64,000 nucleotides of DNA, from positions 26,110,376-26,174,375 of the forward strand of contig NC_040016.1 of the NCBI RefSeq assembly GCF_000972845.2. The letters run 5' to 3'. Shown in pieces: positions 34,369 through 47,416 of the stretch (its first letter is position 1; every line of letters starts with the position of its first letter). The DNA comes from Larimichthys crocea. Its lineage: Eukaryota > Chordata > Actinopteri > Sciaenidae. Under the pieces are notes generated by a model that searched no databases, was not told the origin of the DNA, and was given only the letters and a program-made list of their open reading frames with translations. The position numbers and the translations under genes were made by a program.

Positions 34369-36282
34369 AAGGCCCCGTCCCATTTTCTGTGTTTGTGACG
34401 TATTCTGTTAAAAACACAGCAGCCAAGGCCCCGTCCCATTTTCTGTCTTTGTGAGGTATTCTGTAAAAACACAGCAGCCAAGGCCCCGTCCCATTTTCTG
34501 TCTTTGTGAGGTATTCTGTAAAAACACAGCAGCCAAGGCCCCGTCCCATTTTCTGTCTTTGTGAGGTATTCTGTTAAAAACACAGCAGCCAAGGCCCCGT
34601 CCCATTTTCTGTCTTTGTGAGGTATTCTGTAAAAACACAGCAGCCAAGGCCCCGTCCCATTTTCTGTCTTTGTGAGGTATTCTTTAAAAACACAGCAGCC
34701 AAGGCCCCGTCCCATTTTCTGTCTTTGTGAGGTATTCTTTAAAAACACAGCAGCCAAGGCCCCGTCCCATTTTCTGTCTTTGTGAGGTATTCTTTAAAAA
34801 CACAGCAGCCAAGGCCCCGTCCCATTTTCTGTCTTTGTGAGGTATTCTTTAAAAACACAGCAGCCAAGGCCCCGTCCCATTTTCTGTCTTTGTGAGGTAT
34901 TCTTTAAAAACACAGCAGCCAAGGCCCCGTCCCATTTTCTGTCTTTGTGAGGTATTCTTTAAAAACACAGCAGCCAAGGCCCCGTCCCATTTTCTGTCTT
35001 TGTGAGGTATTCTTTAAAAACACAGCAGCCAAGGCCCCGTCCCATTTTCTGTCTTTGTGAGGTATTCTTTAAAAACACAGCAGCCAAGGCCCCGTCCCAT
35101 TTTCTGTCTTTGTGAGGTATTCTTTAAAAACACAGCAGCCAAGGCCCCGTCCCATTTTCTGTCTTTGTGAGGTATTCTTTAAAAACACAGCAGCCAAGGC
35201 CCCGTCCCATTTTCTGTCTTTGTGAGGTATTCTTTAAAAACACAGCAGCCAAGGCCCCGTCCCATTTTCTGTCTTTGTGAGGTATTCTTTAAAAACACAG
35301 CAGCCAAGGCCCCGTCCCATTTTCTGTCTTTGTGAGGTATTCTTTAAAAACACAGCAGCCAAGGCCCCGTCCCATTTTCTGTCTTTGTGAGGTATTCTTT
35401 AAAAACACAGCAGCCAAGGCCCCGTCCCATTTTCTGTCTTTGTGAGGTATTCTTTAAAAACACAGCAGCCAAGGCCCCGTCCCATTTTCTGTCTTTGTGA
35501 GGTATTCTTTAAAAACACAGCAGCCAAGGCCCCGTCCCATTTTCTGTCTTTGTGAGGTATTCTTTAAAAACACAGCAGCCAAGGCCCCGTCCCATTTTCT
35601 GTCTTTGTGAGGTATTCTTTAAAAACACAGCAGCCAAGGCCCCGTCCCATTTTCTGTCTTTGTGAGGTATTCTTTAAAAACACAGCAGCCAAGGCCCCGT
35701 CCCATTTTCTGTGTTTGTGAGGTATTCTTTAAAAACACAGCAGCCAAGGCCCCGTCCCATTTTCTGTCTTTGTGAGGTATTCTTTAAAAACACAGCAGCC
35801 AAGGCCCCGTCCCATTTTCTGTCTTTGTGAGGTATTCTTTAAAAACACAGCAGCCAAGGCCCCGTCCCATTTTCTGTCTTTGTGAGGTATTCTTTAAAAA
35901 CACAGCAGCCAAGGCCCCGTCCCATTTTCTGTCTTTGTGAGGTATTCTTTAAAAACACAGCAGCCAAGGCCCCGTCCCATTTTCTGTCTTTGTGAGGTAT
36001 TCTTTAAAAACACAGCAGCCAAGGCCCCGTCCCATTTTCTGTCTTTGTGAGGTATTCTTTAAAAACACAGCAGCCAAGGCCCCGTCCCATTTTCTGTGTT
36101 TGTGAGGTATTCTTTAAAAACACAGCAGCCAAGGCCCCGTCCCATTTTCTGTGTTTGTGAGGTATTCTGTTAAAAACACAGCAGCCAAGGCCCCGTCCCA
36201 TTTTCTGTGTTTGTGAGGTATTCTGTTAAAAACACAGCAGCCAAGGCCCCGTCCCATTTTCTGTCTTTGTGAGGTATTCTGT
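34369..36282. repeat. 55-bp satellite array, about 35 units
   Basis: Head-to-tail units beginning aaggccccgtcccattttct and ending aacacagcagcc. Inner units are almost identical. Outer units at both ends are 55-56 bases and carry gtgttt for gtcttt and tctgttaaaa for tctttaaaa. The - strand is open across groups of edge units because 55 is not a multiple of three; this is not a gene. Confidence 0.97.
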
Positions 36283-36393
36283 GGGTTTCTGCTTCGCAGC
36301 AAATGTTTGGGACGCTGTGACAACAAATACTGCACCACACATTCATCTCAAAGAGAGCGGAGATGACAGGGAGGTGGAGACACGAGAGGAGGA

Positions 36394-36735
36394 GTGGTTA
36401 GAGAGTCAATGGAAGAATGTGAGAACGAGGAAGAGGAGGAGGAGGAGAGCAGAGTTGTTTGTGAAGATATGAACAGTAAAGAGCAAAGAGGTCACATGAC
36501 GGAGTGTGATCACACTGAGGAGGAGGAGGAGGAGGAAGAGGAGGAGGAGGAGGAGGAAGAGGAGGAGGAGGAGAGCAGAGTTGTTTGTGAAGATATGAAC
36601 AGTAAAGAGCAAAGAGGTCACATGACGGAGTGTGATCACACTGTTCAGCTCCTATATGAATGCTTCACAGTTGTTTTACAATCACTCCCAGTGGATCCAA
36701 ACATGTTCAGTGAAGTCCTGATCTTTGTTTTCTAG
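36394..36735 (+). repeat. 72-bp direct repeat flanking a (GGA)n tract, open frame of unknown status
   Basis: A 72-base block (ending gagtgtgatcacact) occurs identically at about 36444-36515 and 36571-36642, separated by a GAG/GGA run. The + strand stays open for 113 codons, giving Glu-rich runs around two copies of SRVVCEDMNSKEQRGHMTEC. I recognise no domain. It could be a decayed exon or a slippage product. It follows the 55-bp satellite closely. Confidence 0.4.
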
Positions 36736-36799
36736 ATCATTTAAGTTGTCATCAACGTCACTATCTATATTCCATTTATTGAAGTCTGTGATTTTATTT

Positions 36800-36995
36800 T
36801 GGTTTCCAGTCTCCTGGCAGCTGTCAGGTTGTGTTGTGAGGGAGATCCTGACCCAGAGTTCATCATCACATCATCTCCATCAGTGAACAGAGGGACTGAC
36901 CCGGCTCTCTCTGCCCAGACAGAGGCTGTTCACTGGGGGACGGTTCATGAAGAGTCTGCATGGAGGACTGACCCGAGTTCACGTGACTTATAGAT
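36800..36995 (+). repeat. Dispersed repeat family R1, right part
   Basis: The block from ctcctggcagctgtcaggtt through gaagagtctgca is over 90 percent identical by eye to 56355-56515 and recognisable at 19400-19480. The upstream gtgattttattttggtttcc belongs to the left part. Confidence 0.75.
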
Positions 36996-37042
36996 ACTGC
37001 TAGTTTACTTTTAGGTGTCATCATACATCATCTTACATATAT

Positions 37043-37089
<47 letters not shown>
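37043..37089. repeat. (GATA)n microsatellite
   Basis: About twelve uninterrupted GATA units. Confidence 0.95.
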
Positions 37090-38345
37090 CAGGTTAGACT
37101 TTCAAAATAAAGCTTGCAGAGTCGCAGTTTTGAGTTGAAATAAGTCCAAGAGTTCAAAAGAAGTGAGTGACAGGACCTGACACATGGAAACATTCGTCCC
37201 AGCCCGGCACTCGAGGGGAAAACACAGCGTCAGGGTCTGAAGCTGCAGGATTTGATGATTTGGGGTTTTAGATTCCGCCTGACGACCTGATGCAGTGAGG
37301 CTTTGGGGATTTCAGTGCTATTATTATATCCTATCCTGTTACGGCACTATTTATAGAGTGAGTGTGAACTTCCTGAGTTCACCTGTGGAAACTGTGACTT
37401 TGCCGTGTCTTTGAAGATTCCCCAGATTCATTTTTACCCCACAGACCTGAGAGTGGCATCGATGTGGATCATCAGCATCAGGACAGCGCTCGGCTTGTTT
37501 TTCTTCTGACTCTTAGGGTGTGTCTCTCAGCGGGGCGAGTGTGACAGTAATTATGGATTAGGCGTCCTCCATCACCATTGTTGGTGACATCGCCACTGTC
37601 TGTTATGCAGCTATAAAGAGAGACAGGAAAACATAAGGAGGACGAGGAGGAGGAGACAGAGTTTGAGTGTGTTTGTATATTTGGACCTGAGCTGCACCGT
37701 GGGCCATATTTCAGGTCTTCTGTCTAAATGATGTTTTCTTTAGGCCTCTGTTCAAATATTGAAAGTGAAGACTGTATAACACATTGTGATTGGAGGATAT
37801 GATGGACATTCCCATGCAATGTTATGTCATAAAGTTTGTTTTGGGTTGATTTATTAACCAGCTAGAAAACTGATGTGAATCAATCAAGACCTGGACAAAC
37901 ACCACAGAAAAATCCATGTTGGGATTTGGTTTCCAGTTTTTCTCATTCGGAGGATGCTGTGGAGATGTTGAGCACTTCTCTTGTGTAAATTGCTCAGAAA
38001 CTCTCTTATTGTGAAACTCCTGTGGAGAGCCTCCATCCTCTGCACGGCCTCCGTCTCCAGTTTGTGGTGGGACAGTTTCATGAGGCTGTGTTTATCCTCG
38101 AGGTCGCAGGAAGTCATTTCATGAAATGGCTCCTATGGGGACGAACATCAACACACATGAATACAGCTGGGCTCATTGAAAACAGTTTCAGCTTTCTACT
38201 CAGAACCAAATCATGCATTTCCAATTCTGTTTAGAGACGCCACTGTGCAGAAATATTCAAACTAACACATTCATACAGCATTAAAATAACTGCATAATTT
38301 TTGCCCAAAGCTGCATGAATTAGCATAAAGTGAGCATGTATATAA
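37090..38345. other. Non-coding stretch, nothing recognised
   Basis: Short open frames only, on both strands, with no motifs. Confidence 0.45.
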
Positions 38346-38580
38346 AGTGGAGCCTCGTGGGCACCCAAAGACCCGTTTTCAAATATCTTGAGGTCAGATG
38401 TCAAGGGACCCTTTTGAAAATGGTCATGTCAATTTTTCAATTGCCAAATTTTAGCCCAAATTTAGGGCAGTGATTACTCGTCCTTACGGACAAGCTGGAA
38501 TGGCATAGTTGGTATCAATGGTATTTAACTTTCATATGAGTTCAGTATCTTTACTCTAAGCTTTGTACAGCCTCTGAAAG
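38346..38580 (+). repeat. Teleost interspersed repeat remnant
   Basis: Strings such as atcttgaggtcagatgtcaa, gacccttttgaaaatggtca and ttcatatgagttcagtatct in this order match, from memory, a very common teleost interspersed sequence. Class and family are not assigned. It is truncated at the right. Confidence 0.55.
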
Positions 38581-40187
38581 AGAGAAACAGTGTCGACCAG
38601 GGACATCAGCAGAGGGTCAGGACTGTGTAATTAGTAATTAAACCTTCTGGTCATTAGTCACCTGATCCTTTCCTCTATCAGGGTCACCAACACCTGCTGG
38701 AACACACAGGTAAAGACAGAAAGAGTTAAATCCAGCATCAGTGGTTCCAACACAATTAAATTCAGTTCAGGTCCACAATAAGATTTCATTGGACTGATAC
38801 TTGTTACTCTGATTATACAGGTGTGCATGATGCTAATAGGAACACAGCCGGATAAAGGTTGAGTCCTCATATTGGAGGAACGCTGCATTCCCTTTCAGTC
38901 CGTCTTGTCGTTTAAATGAGAGGATTAGGCCGATGCGTTCAGGTGCTGATGCGTTTTAGAAGGAAAGGACCATTTTACCAATGCTGCTGCCAAAAACTCA
39001 AAGCACATCCAAAAAACAAATCTCTGTGTAAGCTTGGTGTTAAATGTCATTCAGGCCTGTGATGACTACAGCTCCCACTCATGTTCAATATCTCCCCATG
39101 AGTGCTTCTACCAGAAAAGTTATTTTAATGCTGACGTGAGTACCCAGCAGCACCATGACATTTTAAAACATCTTCTGCTCTGTAAATGCAGCTGAGGTGA
39201 ATTTAAAGACAGGTAATGTTGACGTTTCACATTCAGCTACACGCTGAGGCCACAGAGCTTCTGAGCGGCTGAACCTGATTGTCTTGCATTCCTGATTGAC
39301 GTAGATCAGCTCACGGTTGAACAAATATTAAAGATTGCCATGTTGCATTCAATTTGCCTAAACTGCGTTCAGAGAGCTTGCATCTTGGCTCAGATGCACT
39401 TCATTTCCTACAAATATCTGACTGTAACCACAGGGCAGGAATTCACCCGAGCTTTCAGTGGCACATTTAGTTCCACAAGTCTCTCTCAGAATGATGGTGG
39501 ATTTTTAATTTGAACCCAAGCTGTTCATTTAACATCCCTCTGAACCATAAACACACACATTCAAAAGATACTTCTCTTTCTTTCCGTTTCAAACTTCCTG
39601 TATTTCCCCCAAATGACACTTTGATGTTTCCCTCTCTTCACGGGAGCAACCTCTAAAATCTATAATGAGATTTACCTCCACGACTAGAGGCCATGTTGTG
39701 GTCCAACAACCCGTCTTCATCCCAAATCATTCTGTCACACTCCTGTGGTGTCTCACATGGATGTACCCGGCCCAGGCCAAACACACAAAACCTTTTGACA
39801 CCAAAACAACCTGGTTAGGTTAAAGAAAAAAATCATGGTTTGAGTTCAAATTCATCCTGCCACCTGCAGCGAGGACTACAGGTGCAAATGTAGTGTCAGC
39901 TGACGAGGGACAAAGGTGTAGTGAAGAAGACGGATTCTCTGTGGTGTAACCAGGCACCAATAAAAAACTAAACGTTACGTCCCAGCTCACTAAGAAGAGG
40001 AAGAAACATAAAACAAGCTGAAGTTATTTATTGGAAAGTGGAAATAAATACAGACAAAAGCTTTACCTGGATCACTTCTCAGGTACCTAACACGTACCTC
40101 ATGTAACAAGTTAATTCAATAATTAACATTCACAATTTATCATGCTGTGATACCCAGCTGCCCGAAGATCACATCAGCTGCCTCCAA
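38581..40187. other. Non-coding stretch with a small repeat remnant
   Basis: Near 39775-39850 the string acctggttaggttaaagaaa followed by atcatggtttgagttcaaa resembles a common fish interspersed repeat. Nothing else is recognised. Confidence 0.4.
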
Positions 40188-40552
40188 GATCACCTGTGGG
40201 TCATTATGGTCACCTGTGGGTCATTATGGTCACCTGTGGGTCGTTATGGTCACCTGTGTGTCGTTAAGGTCACCTGTGTGTCGTTATGGTCACCTGTGGG
40301 TCGTTATGGTCACCTGTGTGTCGTTAAGGTCACCTGTGGGTCGTTAAGATCACCTGTGGGTCGTTAAGGTCACCTGTGGGTCGTTATGGTCACCTGTGGG
40401 TCGTTAAGGTCACCTGAGGATCGTTAAGGTCACCTGAGGGTCGTTATGGTCACCTGTGGGTCGTTAAGGTCACCTGTGGGTCGTTAAGGTCACTTGAGGG
40501 TCGTTATGGTCACCTGTGGGTCGTTAAGGTCACCTGTTGGTTCTTAAGGTCA
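40188..40552. repeat. 20-bp minisatellite, about 18 units
   Basis: Units of ggtcacctgtgggtcgttaa with alternating aa/at and gg/tg variants, so that higher-order patterns are visible. The frame at 40147-40347 is a by-product. Confidence 0.95.
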
Positions 40553-43359
40553 CCAACACTAATTAAAAATAATTGCAATAACAATAATTGCAATATTAAA
40601 CTGTTGCAACATCAACACGCTGCAGCTGGTTGAACACGTATAATGAACAGGTGAGTTGTATATAAATTCACCCTCAGTACAGTTGTCATGAACGGGGAAA
40701 TTAGCTACAGAGACCAAAACTGTTTTTTGTACCAGGCTGTAAACATGTTTATTTCTGCTGTGAAGTTGGACATTTGGACATGGGGACTTATGGAGACTGA
40801 CTCACTTCTGGAGCCAGCCTCAGGTGGACGTTAGAGGAACTGCAGGTTGTGTTACTTCCTCACTTCACATAGATAAAATTTCTTCTTAACACAACGTTTA
40901 CCAACCAAAACCTGACTGATGCTTCTGTCTGATGAAGCTGTGACTCACACAGATGTCTGTCTGTTGACATACCAAGAGTTTGAATGCTGTTAGCAGCACC
41001 TCATAGAAATCCACTGTTGTTACTTCCTGTGTCACATCTCTCCTCAGGTGTTTTAATGCACGGCTGCTCACTGTGCATCACATAGCATGTAGTTAAAAAG
41101 TGCTGTAAAGGCAGCAAACTTTAGTAAAGAGTTTAGCAGATTATCACATTGTTTTCATGAAGGAGATGTTTCTCATGTGTCGTACCCTGAGGTCTCATCA
41201 GACTGCAGGGATCTGTGCTGCATAATGCTCTGAATGCATCGCACACCCCTTCATCTATTGATGTGTTTTATCTGTCTTCAAACCGACGCCGCTGTAGTCT
41301 GCTCCAGCACACAGATTGGTTGCTGCAGATTAAGCAGCTGTCCATACACTTCCTACTGTCACCAAGCCAGACGTAAGAGTGTGCATGAAGTCAGCAGGCG
41401 TCTGTGCAGAAGGAGAGTTTAATCTCAATGATCTGATTTCAAATGAAATAATTACTAATGAGTGAAATGCTTCACACCACGACTTGGCACAGTCTGGCTC
41501 AAACTTGCTTCAGAGACACATGTGGAATTGTTATTGTGGACATTTGACACTTTCTGGCACCGTAGTTTGACACTAATGAGGGTGAGACGGTCAGTTAAAG
41601 ATGAAATATGAAAGAGGCGAGGGGGCAATCGAGGATTTACCAGAGGATGAACGTGACCTGATGCTAAGGTCTGATAATTAAGGGGGACTTTAAAAAAATC
41701 ACATTAGCATCTTATGATATGAATCCACAGTCTCGTACTTACATGCTCAAGTAAAACATAAGATGCTGTGATGATGATGACACTCGACCACAGCTGCCTC
41801 TCTCAGGACAAACTGAACTTCTTGGTGTCACTGTTGCAGCACAGACGCGAGTATCATAACTTCACGTGGAGCGCGCTCAGTTTCATGATGATCCAAAATG
41901 TGCCATTTGTTTTTCATGTGTCCATATGTGCAGACATGCATGTGTTCAAACACAGAGCCTGTGTCCTGGTTTGACATGAAGAACTGAAGAACTTATCTCA
42001 ACTTCCAGATCAAAGAAACAACTTTAAAACTGTCTAATCACATTTTTAATAAAAAGATGTCTGTGAAACACAAACTGACAGCGCATCCTTTGATATACCA
42101 CTGTTCTCCTCCCATTCTTCACACAGAGATATGATATACATCTTAAATGTTCTCGTTGCCAGAAGAGTGATAGAGCCCACGAGTCAAAAAGTCAATCAGT
42201 GTGTTTACTCCAGCCTGATTGAGTTTTTAGCTCGAAGCTAAACACAGAAAATGTGTCTATGAATCAAAGCAGTTTTAAGAACAGAAGCTTTTCCAGTCTT
42301 TGAGTCCTGCCAGCTCTCCTCTTCACACAGCCAGAGAATATATAGAAACAAACATGAACACCGACATGGAATAAAGCTGCATGTTCAACACACAGATGAA
42401 CTGTGATGTCCAAAGTGTCACCCAGTCTGGACCCAGCTCATTTAGGGAATGAGGCAGACGACAAGGGGAAATGACGAGTGGATGTGAGAAACCAAAGAAG
42501 AGAAACCTCTCACAGTCTAACCTTATGGTCACCATGTAAACCACAGGTAAAGCTGTTTCCCTGTTTGCTGGTTACCATTCATTGAATTCATCCAAACTTT
42601 AGTCACCTCAGCCCCATGTTGCATCCTGTGGATCGGAGGGCTGCACCAGACAGGAGCTGATGATCCATAAGTGATTGCAGAAGTTCAGATGTTATGGTGT
42701 CAGCTAACGGCCTGATGTCACCTCCTCTAAAGTTTCATTGTTTGTTTGAATCTCATTCTCTCAGTTTTGTCTGTAAAGTACAAGACTGAGTCAGGAGGTT
42801 TGTTGCAGGTCCCATGCAGTAAATAGACATCTATTAACAAAGATCATCTATTAACAAAGATCATCTATTAACAAAGATCATCTATTTACAGATACTTCCA
42901 GGATAGCAATAAAACAAACAAACATTAGCATAGGAAATAATAAATCTAATTAATGCCGTCTGCTGGGCCTGACGTGTGAATGTATCAGCATTACTCTCTG
43001 TATCCTTTATTTAAGCCTGATCATTCTCACTACAGGGTCGGTATCAACAAACACACATCATAACATCTTATGACCACCTGTAATATGTAATATGTATGTA
43101 GAAATCCACATGGAACCATCAGCACCTTCCCCACCCTCCATAATGTCAGTGCATAAAAGCTCAGCAGACAGACAGACAGACAGACCTGATCGTGACGTAT
43201 CGGCACAAACAGGCAATGAAACAAACGAGGTGTCATCTGAAACATCTGAAACATCTGAAACAGGAACATGAGTGACACATGGTGTTTTTTCATTTTCTAT
43301 TATGGAAAACTTTAAAAAATCTGAGCACCTTGGTGAAAGAAAGAAAAACAGATGACCAA
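40553..43359. other. 2.8-kb non-coding stretch
   Basis: AT-rich, no motif-supported frame. A 17-base unit (ctattaacaaagatcat) is repeated three times at about 42831-42885, and (CAGA)n occurs near 43166-43185. Confidence 0.45.
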
Positions 43360-43389
43360 AACACACACACACACACACACACAAACACA

Positions 43390-43427
<38 letters not shown>
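43360..43427. repeat. (CA)n microsatellite with two CAAA interruptions
   Basis: About 34 CA units broken twice near the left third. Confidence 0.95.
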
Positions 43428-43429
<2 letters not shown>

Positions 43430-44735
43430 GCAGGGTGGACTGACATGTGGTTCTCTGGCTCTGGGTCGTGTTGTGTGTTTTTACATGTCGTCATGGAGAC
43501 TGCTGTGTGTCAGGCTGTGAATCTGTATCTTTGTGAGGACCAACAACAAGTGAAGAGGATGAAGATGAACAGAGATCTGAGACACCGTCCACATCTACAG
43601 CAGGAATGTTAATATCCAGGCTTCATCTGTGGGAGGTTTGTTGATGCAGAACAGGTTGCACATGTGGAGGGTCAGGAATGTGTTGGGTCGGGCCACACAT
43701 GGACAGTGCCTGGCACCCTAACTCAATATTTAACTTGAACTCCCTCGAGGCCTCAGGCTGCTCAGCTTCATCCTTTCTCTGGTTTCAACAGAATTTTATA
43801 TTAAAAAATGATTTTCATCTGCTTTAAATCTGTGACTGATGCTGCTCATAATAAATCCCAAATAAGTCTATTTGTATTTCAGGTATTGGACCCAAACATG
43901 AGAGATATCACAGAACCATCTTATACATGTTTAAAGTATGGCTGTAAGAATAAACATGAATGTACTGAACACTGCATGTGACAGTGACGGTGTAAACACT
44001 GCACATGTTTTACATACTTCAACTCAATACTCCTTATACACTTTGTACATTTTTATTCATTTGATCTGTGCTGGACGTTTTTTTTTATTGATTTGTTTCA
44101 GTCAGCGAGTCCAAACTATCGAGCAGATGAATCCAGCACAAACTAAGTCTCATGAAGATGAAGAAGCTTCAGTCCTTCACTGGTTTGTGAAGATCAATCC
44201 TTAATAAAGAGGTTCTTCAACTTCTCATGGCTCCTTGAAGAACCAGCGAGTCTTTGAAGAACCTTTGAAGAACCTTTGAAGAACCTTTGAAGAACCTGTG
44301 CTGTTAATGCTGAGCTGACAAATCAAAGTGAGATCTGTGGGAGCATCAGAGGAAATGAAGCAACACATGTGGTTCAACAGGTGTACAGGTGGGAATCAGA
44401 CCCATCAGGAGACTTGGACACAACTGATCCACCTCATGGAGATTCCCATCTGTGTCAAATCTGGACTGCTGTGCACATCAGTGGGTCCTCAGGCAGATGA
44501 CCTGGACCATGCAGAGCTGTAAGAGTAACAGATTTAAATCCACATGAGCATTTGATTTATAATGCTTGTTTTTACTGTGAAACTGTCAGGCCTGATGAAA
44601 GACGAGGAGGACACAGGTGAATATAAACACACAGATGATCTGAGGCTGTATTTGTAGCATTGTTCCTTCCAGTCCAGGGTTCTGCGAGTCCAAACTCCTT
44701 TAAACAGTCAAAAAGCTTAAAGCTTAAAACGTTTA
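43428..44735. other. Non-coding stretch with a small (AAGAACCTTTG)n array
   Basis: About four units of gaagaacctttg are found at 44245-44296. Otherwise nothing is recognised. Confidence 0.45.
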
Positions 44736-44984
44736 TTGCTGCTGCCAACTCACAAACCAAACTCACAACTGGAAGGAGTAGATCTGCTGCTCCTTCACAT
44801 TAAGAGGAGCCAGTTCACACTGTTCATACATTTGATCAGGATCCTCCTGGGCGCCTTCCTTTGGAGGTTCTGCAGACACAGGGGCACATCCAGAACTTGC
44901 TGGAGGGATCTGATCTGGGAACACCTCAGGATCCCCCAGGAGGAGCTGGAGGATGTGCTGGGACGTCTGGAAAACCCAGATTAA
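44736..44984 (+). mobile_element. LINE ORF C-terminal fragment
   Basis: An open frame to a natural stop reads LLLHIKRSQF, then RILLGAFLWRF, then WEHLRIPQEELEDV: the same tail as at 10350-10575 but from a more diverged copy. The remainder of the element is absent (5' truncation). Confidence 0.7.
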
Positions 44985-45109
44985 CCTGTTTTCACAACAT
45001 GATCCCAGATGAGCAGGAGAACCAGTCCAGAACAAACCATCCAGGACGGTTTTGGTGGTAATCACCTGATCTGTTCTTTACAACCAAACATGTCGTTGTC
45101 CAGCAGATC

Positions 45110-45110
<1 letters not shown>

Positions 45111-45152
<42 letters not shown>
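45111..45152. repeat. (CA)n microsatellite
   Basis: About 21 CA units. Confidence 0.95.
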
Positions 45153-45154
<2 letters not shown>

Positions 45155-45552
45155 CCTTCCATGCACACCTGAAGCCCGACTCCTCTTTGCTCCTTTGTTC
45201 ATTTTCTCATCAGTCCCGAGCCGTCAGAGTTTCTCTAACAGCAGAAAAAGACAAAGAGAGGAGGAGAGGGATGAAAGAGAAACAATCTGTCCCGGGCTGA
45301 TGAAACGAGCCGGCCTGGTAACAGTAAAGGTTTAATACATCAATCAGAGTGATGCTTAATGAGAAGAAAGAAGAGAAGGAGACTTTTCTTTTATCTTATA
45401 GAACTCTGAATGTATCAGGACACCTCTGATGAAGTCAAGAGCTAAATGTGACGTCTTGTACAGCATCGAGCGCTGAACGTGTTGAACAGTGAAGATGTGA
45501 CTGTCGATGCCAATCCATGGTTTGATAAAAGTGACTCAGCAGTAAAGCCTGT

Positions 45553-45645
45553 GTTTGTCTTTCTTCTGTGTCTGTCGTCTCATAGTGTCCTTCCTCTGGT
45601 TTGTCTTTCTTCTGTGTCTGTCGTCTCATAGTGTCCTTCCTCTGT
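45553..45645. repeat. 46-bp direct duplication
   Basis: Two identical adjacent 46-base units starting gtttgtctttcttctgtgtc. Confidence 0.9.
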
Positions 45646-46536
45646 ATATACACTAATCAAAAATAAAAGCTAATTCAACTGATTTTCTTTGTAGGTTTTA
45701 CAAGCAGACAAAATATATGAAGAATATCAAATATAATAATATATATAAACATGTTTCTAAACTAAACTATCGTTCAGATTCATGCACTGATTTAAGTGTT
45801 TAATAACTGTGGCTTTTAAAATGTCACTGAGGTGGAATAGAAATGAAAATGTCTTCACAGGATTACAGTCACATGTAGACCTGCAGTGGATCCTTCCTGA
45901 ACCTCTGGAGACTTGTGCAGAAAGTTCTGGATGATATTTTCCTTCTTCATCTTGAAGGTCTCGTCGTCTCCTTGCCTGGAGCGTAGTCCTGCTCTGCCAT
46001 GCCACCGTGGCCCGGTGTGTGACGTCCTGCAGACTGGTCACTAATGGAAACCTCTCACATACAAACACATTCAGGTCATCAGTGATCAGATATTTCAACA
46101 CATGCACATACATGTTGGCACACGGCGATATATTAGGCCACGATATTTCATCTACGTTCAGCTGAAACAGCTGAAGATTCAGTGACAGTGACTCTGAGAA
46201 CATGGAGGAACTACAATCACTGTTCACTGACTCAAATATCACTAAAGACTGAACTTTGTTACGTCATTATTTTCTTTGTCAGAGACTCTCGAGGTGACGG
46301 AGAACTTCCTTCAGACCTGTCAAAGATTTCCTCGACCTCGACACTGTTGTGACACATTTAAAGTCGTATTTAAAAAGAACACAGAGCAGAATGTGAGACG
46401 AGGAAACGGCTTCATGAAAAACTGCTGGGTGTAAAACAGCATGAGATGAGTCCGACCTTTAACGGGTTCTGTTATCTGACACACACATCGTTACCGTGTT
46501 TTGGGAAATGATTCAATCAGATTTCAGTCATTTAGA

Positions 46537-46538
<2 letters not shown>
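45646..46538. other. Non-coding stretch, nothing recognised
   Basis: A 161-codon minus-strand frame (45757-46242) is the longest non-repetitive one here. It has no recognisable domain and no paired splice sites that extend it. Confidence 0.35.
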
Positions 46539-46595
<57 letters not shown>

Positions 46596-46771
46596 CACAT
46601 CAGTATACTCAACATCAAAACTTAGAAGTGAACTGCAGAGGCCTGAAGTGGCAACGTGACAGACCGGGTCGACAGACCGGGTCACAGCTGCTTTCAGGTG
46701 GCAGTGGAGTACCCTGACATTTACAGTAGTTTCTACACACACACACTCACACACACACACACACACACACT
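46539..46771. repeat. Two (CA)n microsatellites
   Basis: CA runs at 46539-46593 and 46736-46771, separated by 142 bases of ordinary sequence. Confidence 0.95.
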
Positions 46772-47085
46772 AATCAACTTGTATGCACCTCCATCACCAT
46801 CATGGGTAAACTGCATCAGCCTGGTCAGCGGTGCTGGGCGGTGTAGACACATGTCGCCGTAGGGCTCCATGGTTAAAATGTTACACAGGCACCAACACGT
46901 CATTAAAATGCTGACACAGCTCCAGCTGATTCATCCACAAAGAAGAATGTTTCATGTGTTATGAGTTTGAACAGGAAGTTTGGTTAGACATGGGTCCGTC
47001 ACTTTAAGTATGTTTTAGAAATAGTGTAACTAAAAAAGAAGTCAGTCAAGATTGCAGAGAAACATTTCACATTTCTGTCATCCAC
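46772..47085. other. Non-coding stretch, nothing recognised
   Basis: No supported feature. Confidence 0.4.
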
Positions 47086-47087
47086 CC

Positions 47088-47150
47088 CAACCACCTCCAC
47101 CTTCTCCTCCTCCACCTTCTCCTCCTCCACCTTCTCCTCCTCCACCTGCA
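47088..47150. repeat. 15-bp pyrimidine minisatellite
   Basis: Four units of cctccaccttctcct; they give Pro-Ser-rich translation on the + strand. Confidence 0.9.
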
Positions 47151-47416
47151 GAAGATGCTTTTACTCTTCATACGACGTCACCTGTCGGTGGCACGTCCAA
47201 ACATTACACCTGGCACAGGGAAACCTTCAGCGTACCTGAACCACTGACCAGGCAACCATTGGACGAGCTGGGACAGAGCATGTGCTGTTCTGTAGTTTGA
47301 TGACCACAAACTGAGCCTGTCTTATCTCACCCAGCAGAACTGAGGACTGTAACAACTCCGACTGTTGCTTCATCTCTTATAAAGAGTTTGGAAAAGTTGG
47401 GGCAGCCTTGAGTTCA

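Noticed and set aside
34341..34757. Repetitive 138-codon protein on the - strand (GRGLGCCVF repeats)
   Set aside because: A product of the 55-bp satellite; stops appear in the central units, so it is not maintained as coding.
34369..36282. CRISPR-like regular repeats
   Set aside because: Units are directly adjacent, without unique spacers, in a vertebrate genome: a satellite.
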